64,000 bases of DNA from Aquimarina macrocephali JAMB N27 (GTDB lineage Bacteria > Bacteroidota > Bacteroidia > Flavobacteriales > Flavobacteriaceae), in contig NZ_JACA01000049.1 in assembly GCF_000520995.1 (NCBI RefSeq), positions 1-64,000 on the forward strand. Reading direction: 5' to 3'. Under the pieces are notes generated by a model. It was not told the DNA's origin. It did not search any database and saw only the letters and a list, made by a program, of their open reading frames with translations. The position numbers and the translations under genes were made by a program. Positions 57,094 through 64,000 of the stretch are shown piece after piece (within the stretch, counting starts at the first letter, position 1; each line of letters begins with the position of its first letter).

Positions 57094-58539
57094 TTATTCT
57101 GCAGTGGGAAGATTGTTATCCCGATACATACGTTCATAAACGGGAGAAAACATTTTACTATTTCCAACACTTTCTAATTGTATTATATTATAATTTTTAG
57201 CACTTTTTGTACCTAAAATATTATCTATTGCAGCTTTAAAAAGAGGTTCATTTTCATCACCTAAAACCCCAAGATTAGAATAATCTTCTTCGATTTCTAC
57301 TTCTGGAGAAAAACCACCGTGATAATCTGTAAAACCAACAGAGTTGCTGGATTTAAGAACTAAAGGTTGCATAGCATATGTATGTCCAGTGTTAGCACCT
57401 TGTCGTCCAAAATTATCAGAATCATATAATGTTATTGATGCTTGAAATTTTCCTCTTGTAGTGGCTCCTACCTGGATCACATTTATATGTGGGTCAAGCC
57501 CATTAATTACCAGCTCACTAGCCGAAGCAGAGCTTCTGGTAGTTAAAATATAAATTCTACTTAAATTAAGACTATTAATGGCTTCACCTGTTCTGATTTG
57601 ATTGTCAAAAAGATTGGTGCTTCCAAACTGTGCCTGTCGATCAGAGTTCCATTCTTCTGTCGAAAAAACCTGACCATTAAATTGCCCTGTAATCATACTC
57701 GATAAATCAATTGAAGTTGTAACAGATCCACCACCATTATATCTCAGATCTAATATTAAGTCACTTACATTATCAGATACAAATTTTCCAAAGGCAGCAT
57801 TAAGTTGAGTATCAAAATCTGCAGTAAAAGAATTATACATAAGGTATCCGACAGGGCTACCACCTACATCAATAGTTTTTGATATAAAAACAGGATTCTC
57901 GGTATATTGAACTTTGGTAAGTGAAATAGAAGTTCCTGTCGAGGTAACATTGGTACCATCAAAAGTTGCCAGACCTATGCTGTAACTATCAGTGCCTAAT
58001 AGTCCTCTAAAATTTTGATCATTTATTTGGGTACCATTAACCGTATTAAAGATATCTCCTCTTTTTACTCCTTTGGCAGCTGCATCAGTCCCCGGTAGTA
58101 CATAACGCACATACCCAAACACAAGAGACTGGTCGTTTGGATAACGCACAAGACCATACTCCATACCATTATTCTTTGTAATACCGTCAAAAGCTTGTTC
58201 TAATGCAATATAGTCATCTACAACCCAGCTAAATTGATCAACTTTTACTTGCTCTCCGCCCACCAATACTGTTTGTTTAGATTTTAATTCTTCAAAAAGT
58301 GCTTCAGGAGTAGAAAATCCTTCTAAAAATTGTATGTATTCCTGATTAGAAGGAAAACGATTATTTGCCAAATCAGGGACATCTGCTTTGTATAAGTAAT
58401 AGAGATTTAATCCTTTCCAGATAAAATCATTTATTTCTGGTGCACCAGAAACACGGGGTACATCATCGTTATCATCAAAACATGCCGTAAGCAGGTTACC
58501 AACGAAAAGCAATAGTGCAAAATACTTTATGTACTTCAT
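57094..58539 (-). CDS. S41-family peptidase lipoprotein with PDZ domain
   Basis: 481 residues. Lipobox LLTAC at about residue 20. A PDZ domain (about 125-200: YVLPGTDAAAKGVKRGDIFNTVNG) precedes the protease: LILDLRYNGGGSVTTSI, nucleophile in TTRSSASASELVINGL (serine near 330) and lysine in ATTRGKFQAS, the Ser-Lys dyad. Bacteroidota homologues are common surface lipoproteins. Monocistronic. Confidence 0.92.
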   Translation of the reverse strand: MKYIKYFALLLFVGNLLTACFDDNDDVPRVSGAPEINDFIWKGLNLYYLYKADVPDLANNRFPSNQEYIQFLEGFSTPEALFEELKSKQTVLVGGEQVKVDQFSWVVDDYIALEQAFDGITKNNGMEYGLVRYPNDQSLVFGYVRYVLPGTDAAAKGVKRGDIFNTVNGTQINDQNFRGLLGTDSYSIGLATFDGTNVTSTGTSISLTKVQYTENPVFISKTIDVGGSPVGYLMYNSFTADFDTQLNAAFGKFVSDNVSDLILDLRYNGGGSVTTSIDLSSMITGQFNGQVFSTEEWNSDRQAQFGSTNLFDNQIRTGEAINSLNLSRIYILTTRSSASASELVINGLDPHINVIQVGATTRGKFQASITLYDSDNFGRQGANTGHTYAMQPLVLKSSNSVGFTDYHGGFSPEVEIEEDYSNLGVLGDENEPLFKAAIDNILGTKSAKNYNIIQLESVGNSKMFSPVYERMYRDNNLPTAE

Positions 58540-58766
58540 CTATTTTTATATTTATTGTTTTTATTTGCCTAATGAAATTCATCAATAATCATTCCGAGAA
58601 GAATAAAAATGATAGTTATACTTATTTCATATTGACCTTACTTCTTAGTATAAAGCGATAAATGTAACTACTTTATTATAATTTTAAAAAAGATTGTAAC
58701 AAATTACTTAGATAGTCGTCTCCCTTATATAAAGCTGACAAAGTTTTATGAAAACCACCAACCAAA

Positions 58767-59276
58767 ATGAAAGAAGGAGCATTTATAACGCTTACAAACG
58801 GATTTAAAGATAAGCTTTTTAGGTTAGCTAAACGTTTGCTTGTAAGTAATGAAGAAGCAGAAGATGCTACACAAGAAGTATTACTGAAGCTATGGAAGAA
58901 TAAGAGTAAAATGGCTGAGTATAAAAATGTAGAAGCTTTTGCGATGACAATGACTAAGAATTATTGTTATGATAAGCTTAAGGCAAAAGAAACAGGAAAC
59001 CTAAAAATTGTACATAGTAATTATAAGGACGAGAGACCTTCATTACAACGAGAATTAGAAGCTAGAGATAGTTTAGATTGGGTTGGTAAGATTATGGATA
59101 GTCTGCCAGAACAACAACGAATGATTATCCAACTTAGAGATATAGAACAATATAATAATGCAGAAATAGCAGATATGCTGGGGCTTAATGAAACAGCAGT
59201 TAGGGTTGCATTATCAAGAGGAAGAAAAAAAATTAGAGTAGAATTATTAAAAAAACACAATTATGGAGTTGTCTAA
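58767..59276 (+). CDS. ECF-type RNA polymerase sigma factor
   Basis: 169 residues. Region 2 (NEEAEDATQEVLLKLWKN, about 28-45, then AFAMTMTKNYCYDKLK) and region 4 (LPEQQRMIIQLRDIEQYNNAEIADMLGLNETAVRVALSRGRKKI, about 112-155) of sigma-70. It drives its own module, followed by an overlapping gene for a likely anti-sigma partner. Confidence 0.93.
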   Translation: MKEGAFITLTNGFKDKLFRLAKRLLVSNEEAEDATQEVLLKLWKNKSKMAEYKNVEAFAMTMTKNYCYDKLKAKETGNLKIVHSNYKDERPSLQRELEARDSLDWVGKIMDSLPEQQRMIIQLRDIEQYNNAEIADMLGLNETAVRVALSRGRKKIRVELLKKHNYGVV

Positions 59277-59703
59277 CATAGAAAAATTACTAGAGAAGTA
59301 TTTCGAAGGCGAAACCACCGTTTCTGAAGAAAAAGAATTAAAGGTTTACTTTACCAGAGAAACTGTGCCGTCGCATTTGGAGAAATACAAAGATCTATTT
59401 CAATATTTTTCTGAAGAGAGTACCATAACGGCTACCAAGGATCTAAAATTAAATACCAGTAGTAGAAAATCCAGATACGCCTGGATGGGTATTGCAGCAT
59501 CAATAGCTTTGATTGCAGGGATATTTTTAACAAATATGCCACCAAACCCAGACGAAGCTCTTGGAACATATGAAGATCCAGAAATAGCTTTACAGGAAAC
59601 CAAAAAAATCCTCAATATGGTTTCGCAATTAATGAATGAGGGCAAACAGGAATTAGTGTACCTGAACGAATTTGAAAACACTACCGAAAAATTAACAAAA
59701 TAA
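59263..59703 (+). CDS. putative anti-sigma-like membrane protein
   Basis: 146 residues. Cytoplasmic N-terminus of about 65 residues, one membrane helix (WMGIAASIALIAGIFLTNM, about 71-89), periplasmic tail rich in acidic residues. Its start overlaps the sigma gene by 14 nt, as anti-sigma genes often do. The zinc H-x3-C-x2-C motif of ZAS anti-sigmas is absent, so the role rests on topology and context. Confidence 0.65.
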   Translation: MELSNIEKLLEKYFEGETTVSEEKELKVYFTRETVPSHLEKYKDLFQYFSEESTITATKDLKLNTSSRKSRYAWMGIAASIALIAGIFLTNMPPNPDEALGTYEDPEIALQETKKILNMVSQLMNEGKQELVYLNEFENTTEKLTK

Positions 59704-59773
59704 ATACAAACGACTACCTGAAAAACACTGTTGATAAAACAGGATGTAGTAAGGGAATTAAATTTTAAATATT

Positions 59774-60313
59774 ATGAACAAGTTAGCAATTATTTTAGCC
59801 TTTGCAATATTACCATATGTGTCTAACGCACAAAGTAATTTTGATAAATATGAAGATATGAAAGGCGTATCTTCTGTAGTAGTAACCAGTAAAATGTTTA
59901 AACTACTAAGTAAAATTGAATTAGAAAGTAATGATGCCGAAGTACAAGAGTACATGAATCTGGTAGAAAACATAAAAAACATCAAGGTCTTTGCTACAGA
60001 AAACAAAGAAGTAGGACAGAAGATGAGAGCAGATGTAAGTAGTTACCTTAAGAGTTCTTCTCTAGAAGAGTTAATGAGAGTAAAAAGTGACGGGAAAAAT
60101 GTAAAGTTTTACTCTAAGCCAGGAAAAGATGATGATCATGTAAGTGAATTGTTTATGTTTCTTGATGGAGTACAAAATGATGGAAACGGACCCAATACTG
60201 TAGTGCTTACTATAACTGGAGATATTGATTTAAAACAAGTCTCTAAAATTGCAGATCACCTTAATGTACCTGGTGGAGAAGAATTAAAGCACGTAAAAAA
60301 GAAAGGAAACTAA
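59774..60313 (+). CDS. DUF4252 exported protein 1
   Basis: 179 residues. Signal peptide ending SNA-QS (about 19), then the DUF4252 domain (FDKYEDMKGVSSVVVTSKMFKLL, LMRVKSDGKNVKFYSKPGKDD, VVLTITGDIDLKQVSKIADHL). Function unknown; the family is found behind ECF sigma genes in Bacteroidota. It is a paralogue of the next gene. Confidence 0.85.
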   Translation: MNKLAIILAFAILPYVSNAQSNFDKYEDMKGVSSVVVTSKMFKLLSKIELESNDAEVQEYMNLVENIKNIKVFATENKEVGQKMRADVSSYLKSSSLEELMRVKSDGKNVKFYSKPGKDDDHVSELFMFLDGVQNDGNGPNTVVLTITGDIDLKQVSKIADHLNVPGGEELKHVKKKGN

Positions 60314-60335
60314 TTAGATATTAGGTATAAAAAAA

Positions 60336-60380
60336 AGATCCAGATTTCTTCTAACTGTGAGGTTAGAAGAAATTTGATCT
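60336..60380 (+). other. long hairpin between the two DUF4252 genes
   Basis: 60336-60355 pairs with 60362-60380: a 12-bp core (ATTTCTTCTAAC/GTTAGAAGAAAT) extended by seven pairs with one bulge, around a six-base loop. No T run on the plus strand, so it may stabilise or punctuate the operon mRNA rather than end it. Confidence 0.5.
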
Positions 60381-60448
60381 AAAAACATCAATCAAAAATA
60401 ATCAATCAACCAACCCACCAGTTTAGGCAGGTGAAAAAAATAATAGAA

Positions 60449-60994
60449 ATGAAAAATGTGTATAAAATTTTAGGCATTGTAAGTATATCTCTAATGATGA
60501 GCTGCAGTAGCGAACCTTCACTACAAAAGTATTTTGTAGACCACCAGGGAGATGCTGATTTTATAGCCGTAGATGTACCGACTAGTCTTTTGGATAAAGA
60601 AACCATAGAACTTAATAGTGACGAGAGAGAAGCATTAGAAAGTATAAAAAAGGTCAACTTTTTGGCTTTGAAACTTACTAAAAGTAATCAAGGTAGATAC
60701 GAAGAAGAGAGCGCAGCGATAAAAAAGATATTAGATACTGACACCTATGAAACCTTAATGCGATTTGGATCAGACGGAACCAAAGCGGTACTTAAATATC
60801 AAGGAGAAGAAGATGATATCGATGAGGTTATCGTTTTTGCCAAAAATAATGAAAAAGGACTAGCATTAGTACGTGTATTGGGAGATAATATGAGACCCGA
60901 AAAAATGGCTATGCTTATGAAATCTGTAGAAAAAGGTAAAATTAACCTTGATGCTTTTAAAGAAATAGCACAGACTATTGATATTGATGATTAA
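60449..60994 (+). CDS. DUF4252 lipoprotein 2
   Basis: 181 residues from the ATG of MKNVYKILGIV; a GTG at 60431 in frame is less likely. Lipobox SLMMSC at about residue 18. Shares with the gene before it the pattern LMRFGSDGTKAVLKYQGEEDDIDEVIVFAKN and the end IDAF-type helix, so it probably arose by duplication. Function unknown. Confidence 0.85.
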   Translation: MKNVYKILGIVSISLMMSCSSEPSLQKYFVDHQGDADFIAVDVPTSLLDKETIELNSDEREALESIKKVNFLALKLTKSNQGRYEEESAAIKKILDTDTYETLMRFGSDGTKAVLKYQGEEDDIDEVIVFAKNNEKGLALVRVLGDNMRPEKMAMLMKSVEKGKINLDAFKEIAQTIDIDD

Positions 60995-61011
60995 TCAATA
61001 ATAACAATATA

Positions 61012-61048
61012 AAAAAAAGAGGCTGTTGAAAAACAGCCTCTTTTTTTT
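61012..61048. terminator. bidirectional terminator
   Basis: GAGGCTGTT (61019-61027), tetraloop GAAA, AACAGCCTC (61032-61040), flanked by A and T runs; ends the DUF4252 operon (+) and purB (-). Confidence 0.9.
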
Positions 61049-61066
61049 ATGGTTAAAATCTATTAC

Positions 61067-62410
61067 TTATATCCCTGTATAATTAGAAGGTGTAATTTGT
61101 TTTAACTCTGATTTTATAGGTTCAGAAACATCAAGAGTTTCAATAAAGTCAGCAATAGAATTTTGATTTATCTTTTCGTTAGTACGAGTAAGACCTTTTA
61201 GTGCTTCATAAGGATTTGGATATCCTTCTCGTCTTAGTATAGTCTGTATAGCTTCTGCAACAACAGCCCAGTTATTTTCAAGATCTTCTGCAAATTTATT
61301 TTCATTCAGTAAAAGTTTGTTTAATCCTTTCAGCGTAGCTTGAAAAGCAATCAGCGTATGTCCAAATGGTACTCCGACATTTCTAAGTACTGTACTATCG
61401 GTAAGATCACGTTGTAATCGACTTACAGGTAGTTTTGCAGCAAGATGCTCGAATATAGCATTTGCTATCCCCAGATTACCTTCGCTATTTTCAAAATCAA
61501 TAGGATTTACTTTATGCGGCATAGCCGAAGAACCCACTTCTCCTTTTTTTATTTTTTGCTTAAAATAATCCATAGATACATAGGTCCATACATCGCGATC
61601 CAGATCCAGTATAATAGTATTAATACGTTTTAAACCATCAAACAGTGCAGCCATATGATCATAGTGCTCAATCTGAGTAGTAGGGAAAGAATGATGAAGA
61701 CCTAGTTTTTCTTGCACAAAATGAGTCCCAAAAGCTTTCCAGTCGATATCTGGGTAAGCAACTTTATGTGCGTTGTAATTTCCTGTAGCACCGCCAAATT
61801 TTGCTGCACTTGGTATATCTTTTAATAAATCAAATTGTGCTTCGATTCTGGTGACATATACCTGAAACTCTTTTCCTAATCGGGTAGGAGAGGCAGGTTG
61901 ACCATGAGTACGAGCAAGCATAGGTATGGCAGACCATTCTTCTACCAAAGATTTTAGTTTTGTTAACAGTGCATTGTACTCTGGGATATAAACACTACTA
62001 ATAGCTTCCTTGATACTTAATGGTACCGCAGTATTATTAATATCCTGAGAGGTTAATCCAAAATGGATAAACTCTTTATATTGTTGTAGCCCAAGAGCAT
62101 CAAATTTCTCTTTGATAAAATACTCTACAGCTTTTACATCATGATTAGTTACTTTTTCAATGTCTTTTATTGCCGAGGCATCCTCACTAGAAAAAGCAGT
62201 GTAAATCTCTCTTAATTTATCAAATAAAGAGGTTTCGATACCTTGTAATTGTGGTAGCGGTAGCTCGCATAAGGCGATAAAATATTCAATTTCTACGAGT
62301 ACACGATATTTGATTAAGGCTTCTTCACTAAAAAATGCACTAAGAGATTTGGTCTTTGATGCGTAACGCCCATCTATAGGTGAGATTGCTTGCAAAGGGA
62401 ATAATGACAT
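61067..62410 (-). CDS. purB: adenylosuccinate lyase
   Basis: 447 residues from MSLFPLQAISPIDGRYASKT; an ATG at 62434 overlaps the -7 box. The fumarase/aspartase superfamily signature GSSAMPHKVNPIDFENSEGN holds the catalytic serine; TSQDINNTA and TNHDVKAVEY are also PurB. Cleaves SAICAR and adenylosuccinate in purine synthesis. Long form typical of gamma-proteobacteria and Bacteroidota. Confidence 0.97.
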   Translation of the reverse strand: MSLFPLQAISPIDGRYASKTKSLSAFFSEEALIKYRVLVEIEYFIALCELPLPQLQGIETSLFDKLREIYTAFSSEDASAIKDIEKVTNHDVKAVEYFIKEKFDALGLQQYKEFIHFGLTSQDINNTAVPLSIKEAISSVYIPEYNALLTKLKSLVEEWSAIPMLARTHGQPASPTRLGKEFQVYVTRIEAQFDLLKDIPSAAKFGGATGNYNAHKVAYPDIDWKAFGTHFVQEKLGLHHSFPTTQIEHYDHMAALFDGLKRINTIILDLDRDVWTYVSMDYFKQKIKKGEVGSSAMPHKVNPIDFENSEGNLGIANAIFEHLAAKLPVSRLQRDLTDSTVLRNVGVPFGHTLIAFQATLKGLNKLLLNENKFAEDLENNWAVVAEAIQTILRREGYPNPYEALKGLTRTNEKINQNSIADFIETLDVSEPIKSELKQITPSNYTGI

Positions 62411-62431
62411 AATTTTCTTTTTTTGAAGCTG

Positions 62432-62439
62432 CAAAGATA
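62432..62439 (-). promoter_or_regulatory. -7 box for purB
   Basis: TATCTTTG (minus strand) fits TAnnTTTG exactly and lies 22 nt before the purB ATG. It supports the start at 62410. Confidence 0.5.
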
Positions 62440-62500
62440 ATTTAATTAATTGCGAATTACGAAGTACAGGCTATGAATTTTGAAAGTTTGAGGTTTCCGC

Positions 62501-62520
62501 CACCCTGAGTTTGTCGAAGG
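62501..62520. repeat. REP-like CCCTGAGTTTGTCGAAGG sequence
   Basis: CACCCTGAGTTTGTCGAAGG matches the widely dispersed palindromic element seen in intergenic DNA of many bacteria (established knowledge, from memory). It is one copy here, GC-richer than its neighbourhood. Confidence 0.45.
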
Positions 62521-62530
62521 CCTGATTCCT

Positions 62531-63085
62531 TTACCCAATTTTTTTCAAGACCATTCGAGAGCGTGCTTTATAAGCTGCGCTACCTGTATTGTAATTATTC
62601 TCTAGTGTTATTTTAAGTTCGGGATGTACCCATTCGAATTCTGTACCCAATAGATATAAGGATGTCATGGCATATGCTTTTGGAGCCACTTTTTGATCTG
62701 TGATGATCCAGTCGAAGCATAGTTCTGTTATTTTTTCGCGATGTACCTTAGTTAGGGATGCTCTCACTTTAGGATTCTTTTTTTGGTAATAGGCAATGCT
62801 TAGATATTCAAATATTTTTGCCATTGGTCTTACAGCAGGATGTTGATATACATTAGGCACAATGCTAATCAACCGATCAAGATAAGGGAGGATAGCTATA
62901 AGATCGTGCTTACATAAAAATTCGAGTCCCCAGGAAGCTCTACACGAGATTTCATCATCTACCTGGGCACATATGTTTAATAAATCAGGAAGCAATGCCG
63001 GATTCTCAAGGATTAAATTAGCAAAATGCTTCCTCTTTTCACGAGAATGATCTACGGTAGTTAATACGTCTTCGAGCAATATCAT
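62531..63085 (-). CDS. all-helical (HEAT-like) protein, unknown
   Basis: 184 residues, no signal peptide. Predicted helical hairpins (LLPDLLNICAQVDDEISCRASWGLEFLCK; DLIAILPYLDRLISIV; PVRPMAKIFEYLSIAYY-like) resemble HEAT repeats. It precedes purB on the same strand, but purB has its own promoter. Conserved pairing with purB would be an inference; I assign no function. Confidence 0.7.
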   Translation of the reverse strand: MILLEDVLTTVDHSREKRKHFANLILENPALLPDLLNICAQVDDEISCRASWGLEFLCKHDLIAILPYLDRLISIVPNVYQHPAVRPMAKIFEYLSIAYYQKKNPKVRASLTKVHREKITELCFDWIITDQKVAPKAYAMTSLYLLGTEFEWVHPELKITLENNYNTGSAAYKARSRMVLKKIG

Positions 63086-63374
63086 AAATAATAGATGTCT
63101 TCAGAATAGAAGATTATTAGGTACTTTGATGATTCTTTTCAATTTCAAAAATAAGCAAATAAAAATATGGATCCCAAATACTATCAGCATTCTAAAATTG
63201 AAACTCTAATCTAGCCTGGGATGATAAGGATGATTAATCTTCTGCAAACCCGAATTAATAATAATTACTTGTTAAAACCGTTATGTCTTCTATAACAGGC
63301 AATTATCATCTTATTGGGGTTGAAGCCATATGGAGCATTTGTTTTTGGTAAGTGTCTTTTTAAAGAAGAACAAA

Positions 63375-63899
63375 ATGATAAAAAGAATTCTTTTTCTATT
63401 CGTGTTGGTTTTTTTGATATCACAGTTTTTAAGACCAACTAAAAACGAAGCAAGCTACGATAGTATTGCTACGTTCGAAGCAGCTACAACGGTTTCTGCA
63501 GAGGTTAAATCAATTTTGCAGAATCAATGTTATGATTGTCATAGTAGTGTCACACAATATCCCTGGTATATGGAGGTTAGTCCAGTTTCACATTGGATGG
63601 CCTATCATATAAAAGAGGGAAAAGAACATTTTAATGTATCTGAGTGGGAGTTCTATACCGATAAACAAAAGGATCATAAGCTAGAAGAGTTTATAGAAAT
63701 GATAGAGAAGAAAGAAATGCCTTTAGAATCCTATACCTGGATGCATGGTAAACTACCAGCTAATGATGCAGAAAAACTAATCAATTGGGCCAAAGAAACC
63801 CGTGAGACAATAACCAAAGGTAAAGAGAAACCACAGGAAAAAGCAACAGATTCGTTGCCTGTAAAAGTATCAGATTCGACTGTAGTGGATAGTATTTGA
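63375..63899 (+). CDS. haem-binding-domain protein (CxxCH)
   Basis: 174 residues from the ATG of MIKRILFLFVLVFLISQF, an uncleaved or cleaved signal segment; an ATG at 63330 is less likely. Contains a single c-type haem motif CYDCH (about residue 55) followed by YPWYMEVSPVSHWMAYHI and REGK-like HFNVSEW, the conserved Haem_bd pattern. Ends in a charged low-complexity tail. Probably a periplasmic membrane-anchored haem protein. Confidence 0.87.
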   Translation: MIKRILFLFVLVFLISQFLRPTKNEASYDSIATFEAATTVSAEVKSILQNQCYDCHSSVTQYPWYMEVSPVSHWMAYHIKEGKEHFNVSEWEFYTDKQKDHKLEEFIEMIEKKEMPLESYTWMHGKLPANDAEKLINWAKETRETITKGKEKPQEKATDSLPVKVSDSTVVDSI

Positions 63900-64000
63900 T
63901 CTTATTTGTGATATATAACCTTCAGGTTGAGATATAAAAAAACGTCTATTGAATGTGATAACGTTCTAAAGCAGGGCTTTGAAAGATTTTTTCACCAGTA

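Overview
The window looks like chromosomal DNA of a Bacteroidota member, most likely a marine flavobacterium (family Flavobacteriaceae; Aquimarina-like is a guess from overall content). Reasons visible in the sequence: low G+C, no Shine-Dalgarno rule before the starts, promoters with the TAnnTTTG -7 box, a type IX secretion C-terminal sorting domain on a secreted protease, a BlaI/M56 regulator pair, DUF4252 genes behind an ECF sigma factor, and a TonB-dependent receptor. I saw no rRNA, tRNA, CRISPR array, phage or intact insertion sequence.

Layout. 1-8,160: a decayed reading frame, an exported protein, a Crp/Fnr-type regulator next to a SnoaL-like/YceI pair, then a minus-strand run of M1-like peptidase, LRR lipoprotein, M43 peptidase, GNAT acetyltransferase and a frameshifted lipoprotein gene. 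A 51-bp promoter with a Crp/Fnr-like dyad occurs twice here (2273-2323 and 8004-8054). 8,166-15,319: mnmE, a trypsin-like T9SS protease, a DUF4870 protein and a hybrid histidine kinase. 15,383-23,464: nitrogen assimilation, glnK-amt divergent from gltBD, with three dyads between them. 23,675-31,609: peptidases (M57, serine hydrolase, S41) and the blaI-blaR1-like pair with three phased operators; the M56 protein ends in a long array of 29-residue repeats. 31,861-43,539: a GAF histidine kinase, PLP dehydratase, methyltransferase-like protein, GlcG/HbpS-like protein, an aspartoacylase-like deacylase overlapping a GCS2-family ligase fused to CBS domains, an alpha/beta hydrolase, an M20 peptidase and a TPR lipoprotein. 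43,649-47,873: dnaN, a DinB-like protein and a TPR histidine kinase.

47,930-57,020 is a vitamin B12 locus. It has an ABC permease and binding protein (BtuC/F-like), the cobU-cobT-orf-cobS-cobC salvage operon, and a TonB-dependent receptor (BtuB-like) behind a cobalamin riboswitch. The riboswitch lies only in the btuB leader. The divergent cob operon has its own close promoter and no visible riboswitch. No BtuD ATPase is in view. 57,094-63,899: S41 peptidase, an ECF sigma/anti-sigma-like/DUF4252 pair module, purB, an all-helical hypothetical and a haem-binding-domain protein.

The most unusual items are the twin Crp/Fnr-type promoters, one now followed only by a 16-codon frame; the M56 protein with its repeat array in place of a beta-lactam sensor; the GCS2-CBS ligase translationally overlapped with a zinc deacylase; and several gene remnants. 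None could be tested by database search here.
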